Source: Callaeas wilsoni (lineage: Eukaryota; Chordata; Aves; Passeriformes; Callaeidae). Taken from it: a stretch of 64,000 nt of DNA. Positions within the stretch are counted from its first letter, which is position 1. Each line of letters opens with the position of its first letter. Below are positions 62,301 through 64,000 of this stretch, in pieces. The stretch is taken from contig VWPU01022929.1 in the NCBI GenBank assembly GCA_013398955.1, positions 1 through 64,000 of the forward strand, written 5' to 3'. Position numbers and translations under genes: made by a program. The notes under the pieces are model-generated. The model did not search any database, had not been told where the DNA came from, and worked only from the letters and a program-made list of their open reading frames with translations.

Positions 62301-63410
62301 GCACTGTCACACTGCACAACCCCAGTGCAACTGGCTTTTCCCCAGTCAGTCATGATCAGGGGTCAGGTGAGGTGCAGCACTGCAACTTACTCATACTAAC
62401 AAACTTCAAGGCTTAAAGGAATGACTCTCCATCCAGAAGGCTACAGCAATGAGACAGAGGTCCCTGCAGCATTTATGCAGAAGTAGTGAGGTTTTCTTGG
62501 TAAGATAATGCTCCACTTTTTGATAATAAGAGGATGAAGAGACAGTGCAATGACTCCTCCTTTTAATATTAAGAATACAATACGTTCATTGTGTACAAGT
62601 AAAACTTATGTTACAAATGCTGCATCTTCCTGTAGCAGTCAACAGCCTTCTGTCACCAGGATAGTTTAAACAGCTCATAAGAAAAGTCCAGAGCTGCAGT
62701 GAGCCTCTATACTCCAAGTTGGACTCATTTCCCAAGAGACTCACTGAACTCAAATAAGATTACATGGATTAGCTCTGTCCTATTCCAGACAGTCTGGTAC
62801 AAGCCCCTCAGTGCCCAATGAATCATTTTAAGGCACTGGACTCTACCTTGGTACGACCACATGTCAGCAGCTGAGAATGTCTCCGGTCAGCTAACACAAA
62901 AGAACCAACTGCAGGGCTATCCAGGTGCTCTGCATCCCGGGCTTGTACAAAAAATCCTTCAAAATCTGGTCCAGATAGATGAACTAAAGCAAGAAGAAAA
63001 AGAAAAGGAAGTTTAACTCTACTCCAGAGGAAGAAGGAAATATTTCAACAATGACTACCAGATGCTCATTTTACAAGTACTGAATGATGGTTGATGGATT
63101 ACCTAGACAAGATTCAATTGCTTAGATAAATCCAGTACAGAAAACTTGAGGAAAGACATACTATAATACAAAGAAACAAGAAATTAAACTCTTCAGCTAT
63201 AACTGACACAATACCTTCTATGCTGTCCCCTGGTTTAAATTCAGTCCCATTCACTGTAATGGTGTGCTCAGGTGACAGTTGAGGAGAGCTACCATGACAG
63301 GGTACCATGCTAGTACAGGCTTCTCTTACTTTTCCATTTGGATAGCCACCCACAGATGCATAGAAGCAAGCAAACATCCAAACAGCAACAGCAAAACCAG
63401 GCAGCTCCAT
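53213..63410 (-). CDS. FRRS1: Ferric-chelate reductase 1, fifteen coding exons, 593 residues
   Basis: Spliced - strand gene; all introns GT..AG and all phases agree (1,782 coding bases). Human FRRS1 is 592 residues as I recall. FRRS1 (SDR2/CYBDOM family) is a membrane cytochrome b561 thought to pass electrons across endomembranes or plasma membrane to reduce ferric iron. Residues 1-22 are a signal peptide, followed by YPNGKV at the start of the reeler domain (about 23-165). The DOMON domain spans about 205-335, with the EMSGPSEGYLAFALSHDQWM block. Cytochrome b561 follows with six hydrophobic helices near 376-396, 417-437, 449-467, 489-505, 515-535 and 569-590. Candidate haem-binding histidines are H374 (HGALMF), H415 (VHRMLM), H447 (GFHPYLG), H483 and H525 (AWHVG). 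N-glycosylation sequons include N54 and N354. No frameshift or missing exon is seen. Confidence 0.96.
53411..53472 (-). CDS. FRRS1: FRRS1 coding exon 14 (residues 543-563)
   Basis: 62 bp, phase 1 in, phase 0 out. Encodes VEVIEDDRVQILQSLTSAEA plus Glu, a polar segment between helices five and six. Acceptor atgaacag, donor gtgagt. Confidence 0.92.
54287..54314. repeat. 14-bp unit in two exact tandem copies
   Basis: The unit 'tttacacatttcag' occurs twice in a row, in FRRS1 intron 13. Probably replication slippage. Confidence 0.85.
54577..54720 (-). CDS. FRRS1: FRRS1 coding exon 13 (residues 495-542)
   Basis: 144 bp, phase 1 on both sides. Contains VVTMFLGMDLP and the fifth helix YAMIGFVAWHVGTDVLLEIH, with His525. 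Acceptor ttactgcatag, donor gtacaa. Confidence 0.95.
54870..54917 (+). repeat. G-rich tract with G-quadruplex pattern
   Basis: Six runs of three or more G on the + strand (54870-72, 54879-85, 54889-93, 54900-02, 54904-07, 54915-17) with short loops in the middle. It lies in FRRS1 intron 12, about 150-200 bp upstream of the exon 13 acceptor. The + strand is the FRRS1 template, so the RNA carries the C-rich complement. Confidence 0.6.
55467..55525 (-). CDS. FRRS1: FRRS1 coding exon 12 (residues 475-494)
   Basis: 59 bp, phase 2 in, phase 1 out. Encodes RQLFNWFHWSTGTTARILA, the loop and start of the fourth helix. Acceptor tgttttgtag, donor gtgagt. Confidence 0.93.
55699..55796 (-). CDS. FRRS1: FRRS1 coding exon 11 (residues 443-475)
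   Basis: 98 bp, phase 0 in, phase 2 out. Encodes QAGFHPYLGCAVMALTIFQP and GFRPSRHAP, the third helix. His447 is a candidate haem ligand. Acceptor tctgtttag, donor gtacaa. Confidence 0.94.
56711..56797 (-). CDS. FRRS1: FRRS1 coding exon 10 (residues 414-442)
   Basis: 87 bp, 29 codons. Second helix VHRMLMLTTVMLTSISFVLP, then FVYRGGWSQ. His415 is a candidate haem ligand. Acceptor cttttctag, donor gtaagt. Confidence 0.94.
57054..57169 (-). CDS. FRRS1: FRRS1 coding exon 9 (residues 375-413)
   Basis: 116 bp, phase 1 in, phase 0 out. First membrane helix GALMFVAWITTVSIGVIVAR, followed by FFKPVWSHSF. Acceptor ctatttttag, donor gtgagc. Confidence 0.95.
57986..58102 (-). CDS. FRRS1: FRRS1 coding exon 8 (residues 336-374)
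   Basis: 117 bp, phase 1 on both sides. Encodes the linker KHRRQPLVTDGLYNVTGLPH and ends RLIKAH, placing His374 at the start of the first b561 helix. It carries eight CpGs, more than neighbouring exons. Acceptor actgctcag, donor gtaagc. Confidence 0.93.
58377..58390. repeat. A14 homopolymer
   Basis: Fourteen A residues in FRRS1 intron 7; T-run in the FRRS1 sense direction. Confidence 0.85.
58644..58791 (-). CDS. FRRS1: FRRS1 coding exon 7 (residues 287-335)
   Basis: 148 bp, phase 0 in, phase 1 out. Contains the conserved VSWRLADGLLQCSFRR and DTSYYIFLADG blocks at the end of the DOMON domain. Acceptor tgttttatag, donor gtaaac. Confidence 0.94.
59309..59407 (-). CDS. FRRS1: FRRS1 coding exon 6 (residues 254-286)
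   Basis: 99 bp, phase 0 on both sides. Encodes GGDDAYLCVNEDHRVHVSTA and HLKERSHPLLDSE within the DOMON domain. Acceptor actctgcag, donor gtatgc. Confidence 0.93.
60191..60240. repeat. 19-bp tandem repeat, about 2.6 copies
   Basis: Unit 'gtatttccattttctataa' at 60191-60209, near-identical copy at 60210-60228, partial copy at 60229-60240. Located in FRRS1 intron 5, just past the exon 5 donor. Confidence 0.8.
60293..60472 (-). CDS. FRRS1: FRRS1 coding exon 5 (residues 194-253)
   Basis: 180 bp, phase 0 on both sides. Starts FSASGCGSMKFCIRNPSNCD and carries the DOMON core EMSGPSEGYLAFALSHDQWM. Met253 at the exon end is a possible haem ligand of the DOMON domain, by analogy with related flavocytochromes (inference). 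Acceptor attgtctag, donor gtaagg. Confidence 0.94.
61296..61446 (-). CDS. FRRS1: FRRS1 coding exon 4 (residues 143-193)
   Basis: 151 bp. After completing Leu143 it reads ATVVKKYRIFWVKIPGPIVS, the end of the reeler domain, then a Pro/Ser/Thr-rich linker ending CISKP. Of two overlapping acceptor AGs, only the one ending at 61447 keeps the frame. Donor gtaagt. Confidence 0.92.
61904..61918. repeat. A15 homopolymer
   Basis: Fifteen A residues after an A/G-rich stretch in FRRS1 intron 3; a T-run in the FRRS1 sense direction. Confidence 0.85.
62110..62204 (-). CDS. FRRS1: FRRS1 coding exon 3 (residues 112-143)
   Basis: 95 bp, phase 0 in, phase 2 out. Encodes NSAVSHTSKAKKKDIKVYWI followed by APGDAPKHVQF. 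Acceptor tgttttcag, donor gtaagt. The IKVYW..AP motif is typical of reeler domains. Confidence 0.93.
62847..62983 (-). CDS. FRRS1: FRRS1 coding exon 2 (residues 66-111)
   Basis: 137 bp, phase 1 in, phase 0 out. Encodes VHLSGPDFEGFFVQARDAEH and the SFVLADRRHSQLLTC stretch of the reeler domain. Acceptor gctttag, donor gtagag. Confidence 0.93.
63215..63410 (-). CDS. FRRS1: FRRS1 coding exon 1 (residues 1-65)
   Basis: Signal peptide MELPGFAVAVWMFACFYASV, then GGYPNGKV and the first reeler segment ending FKPGDSIE plus one base. The acceptor 'tattttatacag' abuts the ATG directly, so the whole 5' UTR is upstream. Donor gtattg. C32 and C38 are likely reeler-domain disulfide cysteines. Confidence 0.94.
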
Positions 63411-64000
63411 CTGTATAAAATAAGATTTACAGGCAATTAAACAAAATAAATATTTACATTACAGGTCACCGCTCCTCTTTAGAAATCAGTTGAATGCTAA
63501 AATACAAAACCACGTTTAAAAAAAGCATTCATGAGAAGACACCATTCCCAGCTGCTGAATAACTTCTGCTTCTGATCACTGCCAGACATTGCAAGAATGT
63601 TCAGATACCATATTTCAGGCCATCTGCAGGTTGTCAATGGATCACTCCATCCACTGGGTAGATTATTTCCCTCCATGTATTTTGACAGAACTTTTAAAAT
63701 GTCTTTTGCCAATCACTCTCCTGTTGTTCCTGCACCTTCTCTCAAAAGAAAAAAAAAATAAAAATTTCAAGTTCCTTAAACATCTGCACAGGACAGATGG
63801 ATCTTAAAACATGCTTCACAGATATATAAAGGTCAACAGTATTGAGGAACTACACAGCTAGTATCAAGCCCACTTTTATTAATCATAGCTTCGAATTTTG
63901 CATCACTACAGACTGCCTTTTGTTTCCACAACCCGTGTCTATTTCTTCACATATGACAAATAATTCCCCAGTAACAAGTTCTTCTTTCTGCAGGGAAGCT
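63411..64000 (-). other. FRRS1: FRRS1 5' intron / upstream flank
   Basis: Because the acceptor AG (plus 63411-63412) abuts the ATG, this is intron leading to an unseen leader exon. It is AT-rich with no CpG cluster, so the promoter is probably beyond the window. Open frames here are short and unconvincing. Confidence 0.65.

Larger units (their letters stand above)
53306..63214 (-). other. FRRS1: FRRS1 introns (fourteen, 105 to 1,104 bp)
   Basis: Intervals: 53306-53410, 53473-54576, 54721-55466, 55526-55698, 55797-56710, 56798-57053, 57170-57985, 58103-58643, 58792-59308, 59408-60292, 60473-61295, 61447-62109, 62205-62846, 62984-63214. All have GT..AG ends. No second gene, RNA gene or full mobile element is recognised inside; simple repeats are listed separately. 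The small sizes are in keeping with an avian gene. Confidence 0.85.

Noticed and set aside
1..64000. tRNA, rRNA, CRISPR, operon or prokaryotic signals
   Set aside because: None seen; the sequence is vertebrate nuclear DNA with spliced genes.

Overview
This is AT-rich, CpG-poor vertebrate nuclear DNA, most probably from a bird: introns are compact, interspersed repeats are few, and the one interspersed element I recognise is a worn CR1-like LINE fragment. It holds two spliced protein-coding genes facing each other tail to tail. I rebuilt both from splice sites, reading phase and protein similarity recalled from memory; no search was run.

PALMD (palmdelphin, a paralemmin-family coiled-coil protein) is on the + strand. 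Its eight coding exons lie between 24173 and 47443 and join in phase through canonical GT/AG sites into a 552-residue protein, close to the length I recall for human palmdelphin (551). The start codon sits one base after a splice acceptor, so the 5' leader exon or exons and the promoter lie upstream, somewhere in 1-24171 or before the window. The first 60 bases are CpG-dense and look like the edge of a CpG island.

FRRS1 (ferric-chelate reductase 1) is on the - strand. Fifteen coding exons from 63410 down to 53213 encode 593 residues: signal peptide, reeler domain, DOMON domain, six-helix cytochrome b561 region. Its start codon is also placed directly at an acceptor, so its leader exon and promoter lie beyond 63411, probably outside the window.

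Layout: 1-60 CpG-rich edge; 61-24171 intergenic or 5' intronic sequence with no recognisable gene; 24172-47905 PALMD; 47906-53212 shared 3' flank, holding a CpG-dense patch near 50.15-50.33 kb; 53213-63410 FRRS1; 63411-64000 FRRS1 5' intron or flank. Neighbouring PALMD and FRRS1 matches the human 1p21 order as I remember it.

The most interesting observation is at the end of the long PALMD exon 7. If its donor at 43258 is not used, the frame continues for 14 codons and stops exactly after a paralemmin-style lipidation terminus (basic residues, CxCC, then the CaaX box CLLM), with poly(A) signals following within about 700 bases. The gene could therefore make a soluble form (ending KKVL) and a membrane-anchored form (ending CLLM), both 552 residues long.
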